The notes beneath the pieces are model-generated. The model made no database searches, was not told the DNA's origin, and was given only the letters and a program-made list of their open reading frames with translations. A program made the position numbers and the translations under genes. Below are positions 1 to 8,835 of a stretch of DNA of 9,022 bases, in pieces. The DNA comes from WS-11 sp035275545 (GTDB taxonomy: Bacteria; Eisenbacteria; RBG-16-71-46). The DNA lies in assembly GCA_035275545.1 (NCBI GenBank), contig DATEMP010000318.1, positions 1 through 9,022 on the forward strand, given 5' to 3'. Numbering within the stretch: position 1 is the stretch's first letter; each line of letters begins with the position of its first letter.

Positions 1-142
1 GGCCGCGACGTCCGTCGCGGTCGCCCCACCCGTGCCCCGGGCCCCCGAAGCGCATGAACACGATGCCGCCCATGAGACCCACCGAGCAGCCGACGATGAA
101 CGCCGCGGCGGTGGCGATGACCAGCCCGCGCGTGCCGTTCAT
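1..142 (-). CDS. Partial membrane-anchored protein, third gene of the sigma-factor operon
   Basis: This gene starts at an ATG at 142-140 and runs off the left edge, so only its first 47 residues are visible. After a short MNGTRG head, residues 7-30 form one hydrophobic segment rich in Ala, Ile, Val and Gly, reading as a signal anchor. A Gly/His/Arg/Asp-rich stretch (GGPGHGWGDRDGRRG) follows and would lie outside the cytoplasm. The start codon overlaps the stop of the upstream gene as ATGA, so translation is probably coupled to the sigma and anti-sigma genes. Small proteins with an N-terminal anchor and a His-rich periplasmic part in this position are often Spy/CpxP-like or heavy-metal-sensor proteins (compare CnrX). 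That family assignment is inference from position and architecture, because the diagnostic C-terminal part is missing. Confidence 0.6.
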   Translation of the reverse strand, partial: MNGTRGLVIATAAAFIVGCSVGLMGGIVFMRFGGPGHGWGDRDGRRG

Positions 143-495
143 CGACCGCTCCCGCTGTCCTGCGCCGCGCCGACTTCGGGAGTGCTCACGGCCGGAGCGA
201 TCGCGGCGTCCGCGTCACGCTCGGCGACCAGCGCCTCGGTGAGCGTCGCGTAGTCCTCGCTGGCGACGCTCGACTGGGTGGCGAGCACCAGCGCTCCCGC
301 CATCGAGGCGAGGAACAGCGCCATCGAGGCCGCGAGCGCCGCCGGGCGCATCGCCCACTCGAGGAACCGGGGCACGCGCGGGCGGTCGGCGATGCGGGCG
401 CGCACCCGCGTCCAGAGCGCGGGATCCGCGTCGGCGCGCACCGCCTGCAGCAGCCGCGTGAGCCTCGGGTCTTCCTGTTCTTCGTCGTGCATCAT
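139..495 (-). CDS. Short single-pass membrane protein, probable anti-sigma factor
   Basis: This 118-residue protein has an acidic then basic cytoplasmic head (MMHDEEQEDPRLTRLL...) of about 50 residues. A hydrophobic segment follows at about residues 52-72 (AALAASMALFLASMAGALVL), then an approximately 45-residue Ala/Glu-rich tail that would be periplasmic. The start is set by two adjacent ATG codons (495-493, 492-490); the first overlaps the sigma-factor stop as ATGA. Its own stop overlaps the next start in the same way. Position directly behind an ECF sigma gene, with one central membrane helix, is the usual anti-sigma layout. The protein has no cysteine, so it cannot carry the HxxxCxxC zinc motif of ZAS-type anti-sigma factors. 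The anti-sigma role is therefore inferred from context, not from a recognised domain. A longer open frame upstream of this start lies wholly inside the sigma gene and is not credible. Confidence 0.7.
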   Translation of the reverse strand: MMHDEEQEDPRLTRLLQAVRADADPALWTRVRARIADRPRVPRFLEWAMRPAALAASMALFLASMAGALVLATQSSVASEDYATLTEALVAERDADAAIAPAVSTPEVGAAQDSGSGR

Positions 496-1148
496 CGTTC
501 GCCTGGTCCTTCCGCCAGCGGTCGCAGCGCCGCCTTGAGCGCCGCGCGTCCGCGAAACAGCCGTGCCTTGACCGCCACCACGTTCACCCCGAGCGCTTCC
601 GCCACTTCCTCGTAGCTCAGCCCGAGGCGATCGCGCAGCACCACCGCCTCGCGCTGCTCGGGCGACAGGTCGTCGATCGCCCGCTCGAGTGCCTGGAGCA
701 GCTTCTCCTGGTCGATCGCTTCGTCCCATCCTTCCAGCGGCTCGGCCCTTAGCCCCGCGTCCGTGATCGGATCCATGTCCTCGGCCCTTCCGGCCGAGAA
801 CTTCCGCCGCCGCAGCAGGTCCCGGCAGCGGTTGGCGACGATCCGCAGCACCCAGGTCTTGAGCCCGCGCGTGCCGCGGAATCCCGGCGCCGCGTCGCGG
901 ACCTTGAGCAGCACGTCCTCGACCACGTCCGCCGCCTCGTCGGCATCGCGCAGCATGGTGCGCGCCAGGGTGGTCATCGCCCCGCCCAGCTCCCGATACA
1001 GCTCACCGAGCGCCTCCAGATCTCGAGCGCGCAGCCGGGCGATGAGATCCGCTTCGTTCGGGAATCCCAGGGTCCCTCCGCGTTCGAAGAATGGACGAAC
1101 GGCACCGCCACGAGGTTGCGGCGTCCCGAATCCGCTTGATTCGAGCAC
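492..1148 (-). CDS. ECF-family RNA polymerase sigma factor (sigma-70 family)
   Basis: This is an alternative sigma factor that directs RNA polymerase to a dedicated promoter set. Region 2 spans about residues 31-116, running from NEADLIARLRARDLEAL through the core-binding and -10 recognition part (EDVLLKVRDAA, FRGTRGLKTWVLRIVANRCRD, then RRRK). A variable acidic linker follows at 117-147. Region 4 spans about 148-210, with the LSPEQREAVVLRD motif and the helix-turn-helix GLSYEEVAEALGVNVVAVKARLFRGRAAL. There is no sigma-70 region 1.1 or region 3, which fits the ECF class. The start is uncertain. The GTG at 1148 gives 218 residues with about 30 extra residues before region 2, and the frame has no ATG or other GTG in that extension. 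A CTG at 1070-1068 sits four bases after a GGAGG and would give a more typical N-terminus. The gene heads a coupled operon with the probable anti-sigma gene. Confidence 0.9.
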   Translation of the reverse strand: MLESSGFGTPQPRGGAVRPFFERGGTLGFPNEADLIARLRARDLEALGELYRELGGAMTTLARTMLRDADEAADVVEDVLLKVRDAAPGFRGTRGLKTWVLRIVANRCRDLLRRRKFSAGRAEDMDPITDAGLRAEPLEGWDEAIDQEKLLQALERAIDDLSPEQREAVVLRDRLGLSYEEVAEALGVNVVAVKARLFRGRAALKAALRPLAEGPGER

Positions 1149-1164
1149 AGCCGGTCCCTAGATT
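1136..1164 (+). promoter_or_regulatory. Candidate housekeeping promoter for the acpS operon
   Basis: TTGATT (1136-1141) and TAGATT (1159-1164) are separated by 17 bases, each matching the sigma-70 consensus at 4 of 6 positions. Transcription would start near 1171, leaving a leader of about 35 bases that contains the acpS ribosome binding site. The -35 lies inside the 5' end of the divergent sigma gene if that gene really starts at 1148. The TAGANT -10 recurs at the promoters proposed near 5736 and 7671, which adds support. This is pattern matching only. Confidence 0.45.
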
Positions 1165-1196
1165 TCCAACCCCAAGTGTTCCATGCCTTTAACCGC

Positions 1197-1201
1197 GGAG
1201 G
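1197..1201 (+). promoter_or_regulatory. Ribosome binding site that sets the acpS start
   Basis: GGAGG followed four bases later by GTG at 1206. This strong Shine-Dalgarno decides for the GTG at 1206 over the in-frame GTG at 1176, which would add ten residues that do not resemble the AcpS N-terminus. Confidence 0.7.
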
Positions 1202-1205
1202 AAGC

Positions 1206-1585
1206 GTGGCCGTCAAGGGGATCGGCGTGGACGTGGTGAAGGTGGAACGGATCGTCGAGTCGCTCGCGCGGTTCGGGGAGCGCATGGAGAAGCGCCTGTT
1301 CACGGACGGCGAGCTGGAGTACTGCCGCCGCCACAAGGACCCCCTGCCCCACCTGGCCGCGCGCTTCGCCGCCAAGGAGGCGGCGTTCAAGGCGATCGGC
1401 ACCGGGCTCTCGAACGGCGTGGGCTGGAAGCATGCCGAGGTGATCCAGCCGGGCGGCCAGGTGCCGCGGCTTCAGTTTTCGGGCGTGGCGCTGGAGCGGT
1501 ATCAGGCGATGGGGTGCACGAGCAGCCACCTGACTTTGTCGCATGACGGCGGGCTGGCGGTGGCGTGCGTGGTGCTCGAGGGCTG

Positions 1586-1586
<1 letters not shown>
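1206..1586 (+). CDS. acpS: Holo-[acyl-carrier-protein] synthase
   Basis: AcpS transfers 4'-phosphopantetheine from coenzyme A to the serine of apo-acyl carrier protein, activating it for fatty-acid synthesis in the cytoplasm. At 126 residues it has the normal AcpS length. The family signatures are clear. The N-terminal GIGVDVVKVERI carries the metal-binding Asp9. The second motif, HLAARFAAKEAAFKAIGTG, has Glu58. The C-terminal part contains the SHLTLSHDGGLAVACVV strand. These features separate it from the larger Sfp-type transferases. It is the first gene of the five-gene operon. Its TGA shares one base with the ATG of the biotin carboxylase gene (TGATG). AcpS is more often found next to genes such as pdxJ or alr, so its position at the head of a propionyl-CoA module is notable. 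It is probably the cell's general ACP-activating enzyme rather than pathway-specific. Confidence 0.93.
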
Positions 1587-3168
<1,582 letters not shown>

Positions 3169-3172
<4 letters not shown>

Positions 3173-3680
3173 AGCTCTGGGTGACGCTCGACGGGCGCGA
3201 CGAGGAGGTCGAGTTCCACACCGACGGCGACCACCTGGTGCTCGAGGTGGCCGGGCGCAAGCTGGACGCCGACTTCCACCGGCTCCCGGACGGCGAGGTG
3301 TACTCGCTGCTGGTGGACGGCCGCTCGTACGAGGTGCGGGTCGCCCATGCGGGCGGCACGATCGAGGTGACGCATCACGGGATCACGCTCCCGGTCGAGG
3401 TGCGCCATCCGCTCGAGAAGTTCGTGCAGTCGAGCCTCCGCGCCGCGGGCGGCGGGGGCGGCGAGACGATCACCGCGCCCATGCCGGGCCTGGTGGTCGC
3501 GATCCGGGTGAAGCCGGGCGAGCGGGTCGAGCCCGGGCAGCCGGTGGCGGTGGTGGAGGCGATGAAGATGCAGAACGAGCTGCTCGCCCAGCGGGGCGGC
3601 GTGGTGAGCGAAGTGCTGGTCCAGGAGCGCGCCACCGTGGGCGCGGGCCAGGTGCTGCTCAAGCTGACGCCGGTGAAGGA

Positions 3681-3684
<4 letters not shown>
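3169..3684 (+). CDS. Biotin carboxyl carrier subunit
   Basis: This 171-residue protein carries the biotin that shuttles CO2 between the biotin carboxylase and a carboxyltransferase. Residues 1-90 are beta-rich (EVYSLLVDGRSYEVRV, then GTIEVTHHGITLPVEV) and resemble the linker or BT-type region between biotin carboxylase and carrier domain in PCC/MCC alpha chains. A glycine hinge (AAGGGGGE) follows. The biotinyl domain spans about 101-168, opening with ITAPMPGLVVAIRVKPGERV and containing the biotinylation motif EAMKMQN with Lys133. The protein lacks the thumb insertion typical of E. coli AccB and is built like carriers of propionyl-CoA carboxylase or decarboxylase complexes. The ATG overlaps the upstream stop as ATGA, and its own stop overlaps the mutase start as ATGA. 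A biotin ligase is needed for activation and is not in this window. Confidence 0.9.
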
Positions 3685-5296
<1,612 letters not shown>

Positions 5297-5300
<4 letters not shown>

Positions 5301-5716
5301 CCGGCCTCTCCCACATCGCGATCGCGGTGCGCGACGCCGACGCGCTGGCCGCGACGCTGGTGAGCGCGCTGGGCGGCGTGCGTGGCGAGGAGGAGATGCT
5401 CGACGGCGGCGCGCTGCGCGTGGTGTTCGTGCGCCTCGGCCCGGTCACGTTCGAGTTGCTCGAGCCGCGCTCGCCGGATCACACGGTGGCAAAGTTCCTC
5501 GAGAAGCGCGGCGAGGGGCTGCATCACGTGAGCCTCGAGGTCGGCGATCTCGATCAGGCGCTCGCCGGTGCGCGAGCTTCGGGCGTGAAGCTCATCGACG
5601 AGACGCCGCGCCCGGGCGCCCATGGCACGCGGGTCGCGTTCCTGCATCCGAAGAGCCTCGGTGGCGTGCTGCTCGAGCTGTGCCAGGAGCGGCGTTCCCC
5701 TCCAGATTCCCGCTGA
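5297..5716 (+). CDS. mce: Methylmalonyl-CoA epimerase
   Basis: The epimerase interconverts (S)- and (R)-methylmalonyl-CoA, linking the carboxylase product to the mutase substrate. At 139 residues it has the family length. It has the paired beta-alpha-beta-beta-beta modules of the vicinal oxygen chelate (glyoxalase) fold. Visible landmarks are SHIAIAVRDADAL (metal ligand His6), TFELLEP (probable ligand Glu53), FLEKRGEGLHHVSLEV (His77) and GTRVAFLHPKSLGGVLLEL (Glu127). The His77-Glu127 spacing of 50 matches the His91-Glu141 spacing of the Propionibacterium enzyme. The GTG start at 5297 overlaps the mutase stop as GTGA and gives an N-terminus that begins directly at the conserved first strand. 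An upstream in-frame extension would lie inside the mutase gene. This is the last gene of the operon. Confidence 0.92.
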
Positions 5717-5741
5717 CGGCGTCCCATCGGGGGTCTAGACT
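5713..5741 (+). promoter_or_regulatory. Candidate promoter for the exported cysteine-rich protein
   Basis: CTGACG (5713-5718) and TAGACT (5736-5741) are separated by 17 bases, each matching the sigma-70 consensus at 4 of 6 positions. The -35 overlaps the epimerase stop codon. Transcription would start near 5748, giving a leader of about 64 bases. The core TGACGG plus CTAGANT recurs at 7648-7676. No rho-independent terminator is visible between the epimerase and the next gene, so readthrough from the operon is also possible. Confidence 0.45.
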
Positions 5742-5801
5742 CGTCTCCAGAGGCCGCATCCGGGGTGTGGGCCACCGGCTTGCCATTCACCATCCGTCCT
5801 C

Positions 5802-5806
5802 GGAGG
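5802..5806 (+). promoter_or_regulatory. Ribosome binding site of the exported protein
   Basis: GGAGG five bases before the ATG at 5812. It selects this start over the long in-frame extension upstream, which would run through the epimerase gene in another frame. Confidence 0.75.
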
Positions 5807-5811
5807 TCGCC

Positions 5812-6498
5812 ATGCCGCGCTGCCTCGGCATCGCATTCGCCCTCGCGTCGATCCTGCTCATCGCAAGCGGATCACGCCCTGCTCACGCCCAGTTTCCGTC
5901 GATCTCGGCGTACTCCACCTGCTCGCCGGACTCCGCGTACGTGGTCTGGCAGACATTCGATCCCGCGCACGCGTATCCGGAGTGGGCCGGGTTCGACGTG
6001 TTTCGCCGCGCGCTGCCGGGATGCGACGAGCTGGTGCGCCTGAACCAGGAGATCATTCCCCGCCTGACCGAGGCCGGGTACTCGCTCGCCTTCGGCGAGC
6101 CCTCCACCAGCGCGACCGCCGAGTACCGGGTCCTGCCGGTCGACGCCAGCCGGCAGACGGTGTTCATCCCGGGCTTCTGCTCCCCGTGCAACGCGTTCGT
6201 GAACTGCCCGCCGAATTCGGGGCCGATCACCGAGGGGACCCTCGTGGAGCTGGCGCCCCAGTTCGTGTACGTGATCCCGTGCCCCGGCACCTGCTACCCG
6301 TCGCCCTACCTCGCCAACGGCGTCCCGAGCGAGCTGGTGCCGTTCATCGGGACCCCGACGGCATTCCGCTTCTTCGGGCAGGTGGGCTGCGGCGGAGTCG
6401 AGGGCTGCGTGTTGAACATCGACCACTGGGAGCCCGCCACCTGCGTGACGCCGACCGCGGCGCGCACCTGGGGGCAGCTCAAGACCATCTACCGTTAG
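5812..6498 (+). CDS. Exported ten-cysteine protein of unknown function
   Basis: I do not recognise the family. The 228-residue product begins with a clear signal peptide: MPRC, a hydrophobic core (LGIAFALASILLIASG), and a likely cleavage after AHA at residue 26. The mature part has ten cysteines (37, 71, 123, 126, 132, 157, 161, 193, 199, 211). The even number and export suggest up to five disulfides. Residues about 35-118 (AYVVWQTFDP, AGFDVFRRALPGCDELVRL, TAEYRVLPVDA) look like a fibronectin-type-III-like beta sandwich. The segment at 123-161 is dense in Cys and Pro. The C-terminal part (FRFFGQVGCGGVEG, LNIDHWEPATC) looks like another small beta domain. There is no lipobox, sortase motif or obvious C-terminal sorting signal. 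It has its own ribosome binding site and candidate promoter, so it need not belong to the upstream operon. Its stop lies 12 bases from the stop of the convergent DUF362 gene. Confidence 0.8.
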   Translation: MPRCLGIAFALASILLIASGSRPAHAQFPSISAYSTCSPDSAYVVWQTFDPAHAYPEWAGFDVFRRALPGCDELVRLNQEIIPRLTEAGYSLAFGEPSTSATAEYRVLPVDASRQTVFIPGFCSPCNAFVNCPPNSGPITEGTLVELAPQFVYVIPCPGTCYPSPYLANGVPSELVPFIGTPTAFRFFGQVGCGGVEGCVLNIDHWEPATCVTPTAARTWGQLKTIYR

Positions 6499-6510
6499 TC
6501 GCGCTGCGAG

Positions 6511-7632
6511 CTATGCGCCCTTGAACGCCCTCTGGTCGCCGTAGTTCCGGAACAGCTGACCCCACGGCGTCGCCATGATGTTCCGCACCCGGGGCTTGCC
6601 GTTCACCGGGTACCAGTAGCCGTCGTGGTAGAGCCGCGAAGCCATGTAGCTCCACGGCACGATCGGCGAGCGCAGCAGGAAGTTCTCGAGCGGCTTGAGC
6701 GGGCCCCAGTAGATGAGCTTCTGCCCGCGCGAGGCGAGCGTGTTCTCGTTGAGGCTGCCGCGGAAGCCGAAGTTCACGTCCTTGATGTCGTCGCCGACGA
6801 TCTCGATCTCGGAAGGGTTGCCGACCCCGAGGCCGTTCTCGTGCGCGAGGCGGATGAACTTGAGGTCCATCATCGGATCGAAGCCCATCAGCTTGGCGGC
6901 GATCGCGTCGATCGCCACGCAGTCGCTCGAGGCGAGGATGTAGTTCTTGACGTGCGGGCGCATGCAGCGCGGCCCGGGCCCGTCGCCGGCGATCGTGCCG
7001 TCCATCACCGCGAAGATGCCGGGGTGGATCTCCTTCTGGATGCGCAGCAGGTCCACGAGCGTTTCGTGGATCACCGAGTGCGTCCAGTGGCGGTTCAGGT
7101 TGAGCAGCCCGCCGAAGGCGTTCTTCATCGATCCGGTGGTGCCGGTGAAGATGTGGGTCTTCACGGTCGGCATGTGAATGACGTTCTTGCCGATCAGCAT
7201 CTTCGGGATCTGGATGCCCTGCTTCTCGAACACGCGGTCGAGCACCAGCAGCTTGCCCTTGGGCTCGTAGCGCACCCACTCGGTGGGCGGCTCGCTCAGG
7301 TACTGGATCGGCACCTGGTAGTGCTCGAGCACCGAGGCGAGGTGGTTCTTCTCGGTGCCCTCGCGGCACGACACCACCACGGTGTCGTTCTGGGCCGCGA
7401 TCAGGTCGCGTGACACCTCATAACCGTCCGACTTGAGCTTCTGGATGACGCCGTGCATCTGCCAGGGCGTCGTCGAACATGCCGGCATGTAGACGTGCCA
7501 CGAAATGTTGATGCGCAGGCAGGTCTGGGCGTCGAAGGGCAGGGCCTGGCGGTAGCCGGCCAGGTCCATGAGGCGGCCGTAGTCCTCGACAACGGTCTCG
7601 GGCGAGGTGCGGAGGACGGCGACTTTGGACAT
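6511..7632 (-). CDS. DUF362 family protein
   Basis: This 373-residue protein matches the DUF362 family, whose biochemical role is mostly unassigned. Family landmarks are the motif VIHMPTVKTHIFTGTTGSMKN (start at 151) followed by AFGGLL, the acidic loop AVMDGTIAGDGPGPRC (208-223), and the ASSDCVAIDAIAAKLMG helix (235-250). Many DUF362 proteins carry a ferredoxin-like CxxCxxCxxxC segment. None is present here, so this is the cluster-free form. It also has a C-terminal extension of about 80 residues rich in aromatics (YWGPLKP, HDGYWYPVNG). No signal peptide or membrane helix is evident. The ATG at 7632 is chosen because GAGAGGG lies five bases upstream and the KVAVLRTSPE strand is the usual DUF362 opening; the longer open frame crosses the divergent promoter region. 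The gene is divergent from the phosphotransferase and convergent with the exported protein. Confidence 0.88.
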   Translation of the reverse strand: MSKVAVLRTSPETVVEDYGRLMDLAGYRQALPFDAQTCLRINISWHVYMPACSTTPWQMHGVIQKLKSDGYEVSRDLIAAQNDTVVVSCREGTEKNHLASVLEHYQVPIQYLSEPPTEWVRYEPKGKLLVLDRVFEKQGIQIPKMLIGKNVIHMPTVKTHIFTGTTGSMKNAFGGLLNLNRHWTHSVIHETLVDLLRIQKEIHPGIFAVMDGTIAGDGPGPRCMRPHVKNYILASSDCVAIDAIAAKLMGFDPMMDLKFIRLAHENGLGVGNPSEIEIVGDDIKDVNFGFRGSLNENTLASRGQKLIYWGPLKPLENFLLRSPIVPWSYMASRLYHDGYWYPVNGKPRVRNIMATPWGQLFRNYGDQRAFKGA

Positions 7633-7646
7633 CCGGACCCTCTCAG

Positions 7647-7676
7647 GTGACGGGGGAAGCGGCCGGGCGCTAGAGT
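7647..7676 (+). promoter_or_regulatory. Candidate promoter for the phosphotransferase
   Basis: GTGACG (7647-7652, 4 of 6 against TTGACA) lies 18 bases before TAGAGT (7671-7676). The core TGACGG then CTAGANT also occurs at 5714-5741. Transcription would start near 7683, leaving a leader of about 56 bases to the GTG at 7739. The site lies in the untranslated leader of the divergent DUF362 gene, directly next to its ribosome binding site. Confidence 0.4.
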
Positions 7677-7718
7677 GGGCCACGGGCCAACCATTCGATG
7701 ACTTCAATGCGGGCAACG

Positions 7719-7727
7719 ATTCTACCA
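7719..7727 (-). promoter_or_regulatory. Candidate extended -10 element for the DUF362 gene
   Basis: On the minus strand this reads TGGTAGAAT, fitting the extended -10 form TGnTATAAT with one mismatch. No convincing -35 lies 16-18 bases upstream, which is acceptable for extended -10 promoters. The site sits in a patch of lower GC about 87 bases before the DUF362 ATG. If it and the site at 7647 are both real, the two divergent transcripts overlap in their leaders. Confidence 0.35.
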
Positions 7728-7738
7728 GAAGCCACAGC

Positions 7739-8776
7739 GTGATCCCACGCCTGCCGGACCCCGCCGCGATGAGCGAGGCGGGGACGCTCGCGCGCGTGCT
7801 GGGTCCGGTCACCGGGGTGAGCGCCGAGCCGCTGGTCACGACCACGGGCTACTCGGGATCGCGCCATACCCGCCTCCACCTCCGCCTCGCGAACGGCGCC
7901 GCCCGGAGCCTGGTGCTCAAACGCACCCAGGTCGCGGGCGACTGGCTTTCGGCGCGCACCGACGACCGGGTCGGGCGCGAAGGGCAGCTGTTGGGCGAGC
8001 CGTCGCTCGACGACGTCTGGAGCGCGTTCGCGTGCCCGTACCTCGCCTGGGCGGCGGCCGATGGCGAGGTCGCGCTGCTCATGGACGACCTCTCGGACTT
8101 CATTCTTCCCGACGTGCGCGAGCCGATCGCGGTCGAGCACGAGGCAGGCATGCTGGCCGCGGTCGCCGCCCAGCACGCGCGCTACTGGGAATCTCCGGCG
8201 CTCGACCTGCCGTGGCTCACGCGTCCCGCCCAGCTACTCGGGCTCCTGAACGCGACCGAACTCGCGCGCATGGCGCCCGCCTTTCCGCATCCGGTCGTGG
8301 AGCGGGCGCATGCGGGCTGGCAGGTGGCGTTCGCCCGGCTGCCCACGCGCGCGGCGGCGCTGCTGCGCCAGTCGCCCGACGATCTCGCGGCGCGGGCCGC
8401 GCATCTCCCCCGCACGCTCACCCACGGCGACTTCAAGGTCGCGAACTTCGCGTTGCTGCCGGACGGCCGCGTCGCCGCGTTCGACTGGGCAGTGGTCGGG
8501 GCCACGCCAGTGGCGACCGAGTTGGGCTGGCACCTGGCGGTGAACGCGACGCGCCTGCCGGGCACCAAGGAGGAATCGATCGTGCGCTACATGAGCGCGC
8601 TGGAATCCGCACTCGGCCGGGCGCTCGGCGAGCGCTTCTGGAAGGACACGGTCGAGAGCGCGGTCCTCATGGGCGCGGCGATGCTGCTCTGGTCGAAGGC
8701 GATGGCACTGGCGTCGGGGCTTCCGCGCGCCGAGGCGGAATGGGACTGGTGGGTGGAGCGGCTTGAGGCGCTGTGA
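7739..8776 (+). CDS. APH/choline-kinase-like phosphotransferase family protein
   Basis: This protein belongs to the protein-kinase-like phosphotransferase superfamily that includes aminoglycoside, choline, homoserine and ecdysteroid kinases. With the GTG start at 7739 it has 345 residues. Landmarks are a nucleotide-binding strand with Lys61 (SLVLKR), the REGQLL helix with Glu81, a hinge-like LLMDDL, and the catalytic loop HGDFKVANF (229-237), where Asp231 is the likely base and Asn236 a metal ligand. The metal-binding Asp249 follows in VAAFDWAVVG. The substrate cannot be read from sequence. The C-terminal helical part (WHLAVNATRLP, MLLWSKAMA) resembles the small-molecule kinase branch rather than drug-resistance enzymes, and nothing here argues for antibiotic resistance. 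The start is uncertain. The ATG at 7769 would give 335 residues, and neither start has a strong ribosome binding site. I prefer 7739 because it keeps the IPRLPD opening typical of relatives. Confidence 0.82.
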   Translation: MIPRLPDPAAMSEAGTLARVLGPVTGVSAEPLVTTTGYSGSRHTRLHLRLANGAARSLVLKRTQVAGDWLSARTDDRVGREGQLLGEPSLDDVWSAFACPYLAWAAADGEVALLMDDLSDFILPDVREPIAVEHEAGMLAAVAAQHARYWESPALDLPWLTRPAQLLGLLNATELARMAPAFPHPVVERAHAGWQVAFARLPTRAAALLRQSPDDLAARAAHLPRTLTHGDFKVANFALLPDGRVAAFDWAVVGATPVATELGWHLAVNATRLPGTKEESIVRYMSALESALGRALGERFWKDTVESAVLMGAAMLLWSKAMALASGLPRAEAEWDWWVERLEAL

Positions 8777-8805
8777 CGCGCGGGTGTTCCGGCGGGGAAA
8801 CAGAT

Positions 8806-8835
8806 GCGCCGCCCGGACGGCAGCCCGGGCGGCGC
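8806..8835. terminator. Perfect 11-bp GC hairpin, possible terminator without a U-tract
   Basis: GCGCCGCCCGG (8806-8816) and its exact reverse complement CCGGGCGGCGC (8825-8835) enclose an eight-base loop. It begins 30 bases after the phosphotransferase stop, where a terminator is expected. No T-run follows on the plus strand (CTGGTCG), so it is not a classical rho-independent terminator. On the minus strand it is followed by ATCTGTTTCCCC, also only weakly T-rich. It may act as an RNA 3'-end stabiliser or an L-shaped terminator. Confidence 0.5.

Noticed and set aside
1159..1182. GGAAC (minus strand, 1182-1178) followed by TCTA, resembling an autoregulated ECF promoter for the sigma gene
   Set aside because: The gap between the two parts is about three bases shorter than in known GGAAC-type ECF promoters, and the sigma start itself is uncertain. 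The match is too weak to annotate.
6479..7413. Long alternative frames on both strands within the DUF362 gene
   Set aside because: Both are shadows of the DUF362 gene. Their translations are low-complexity and lack family motifs.
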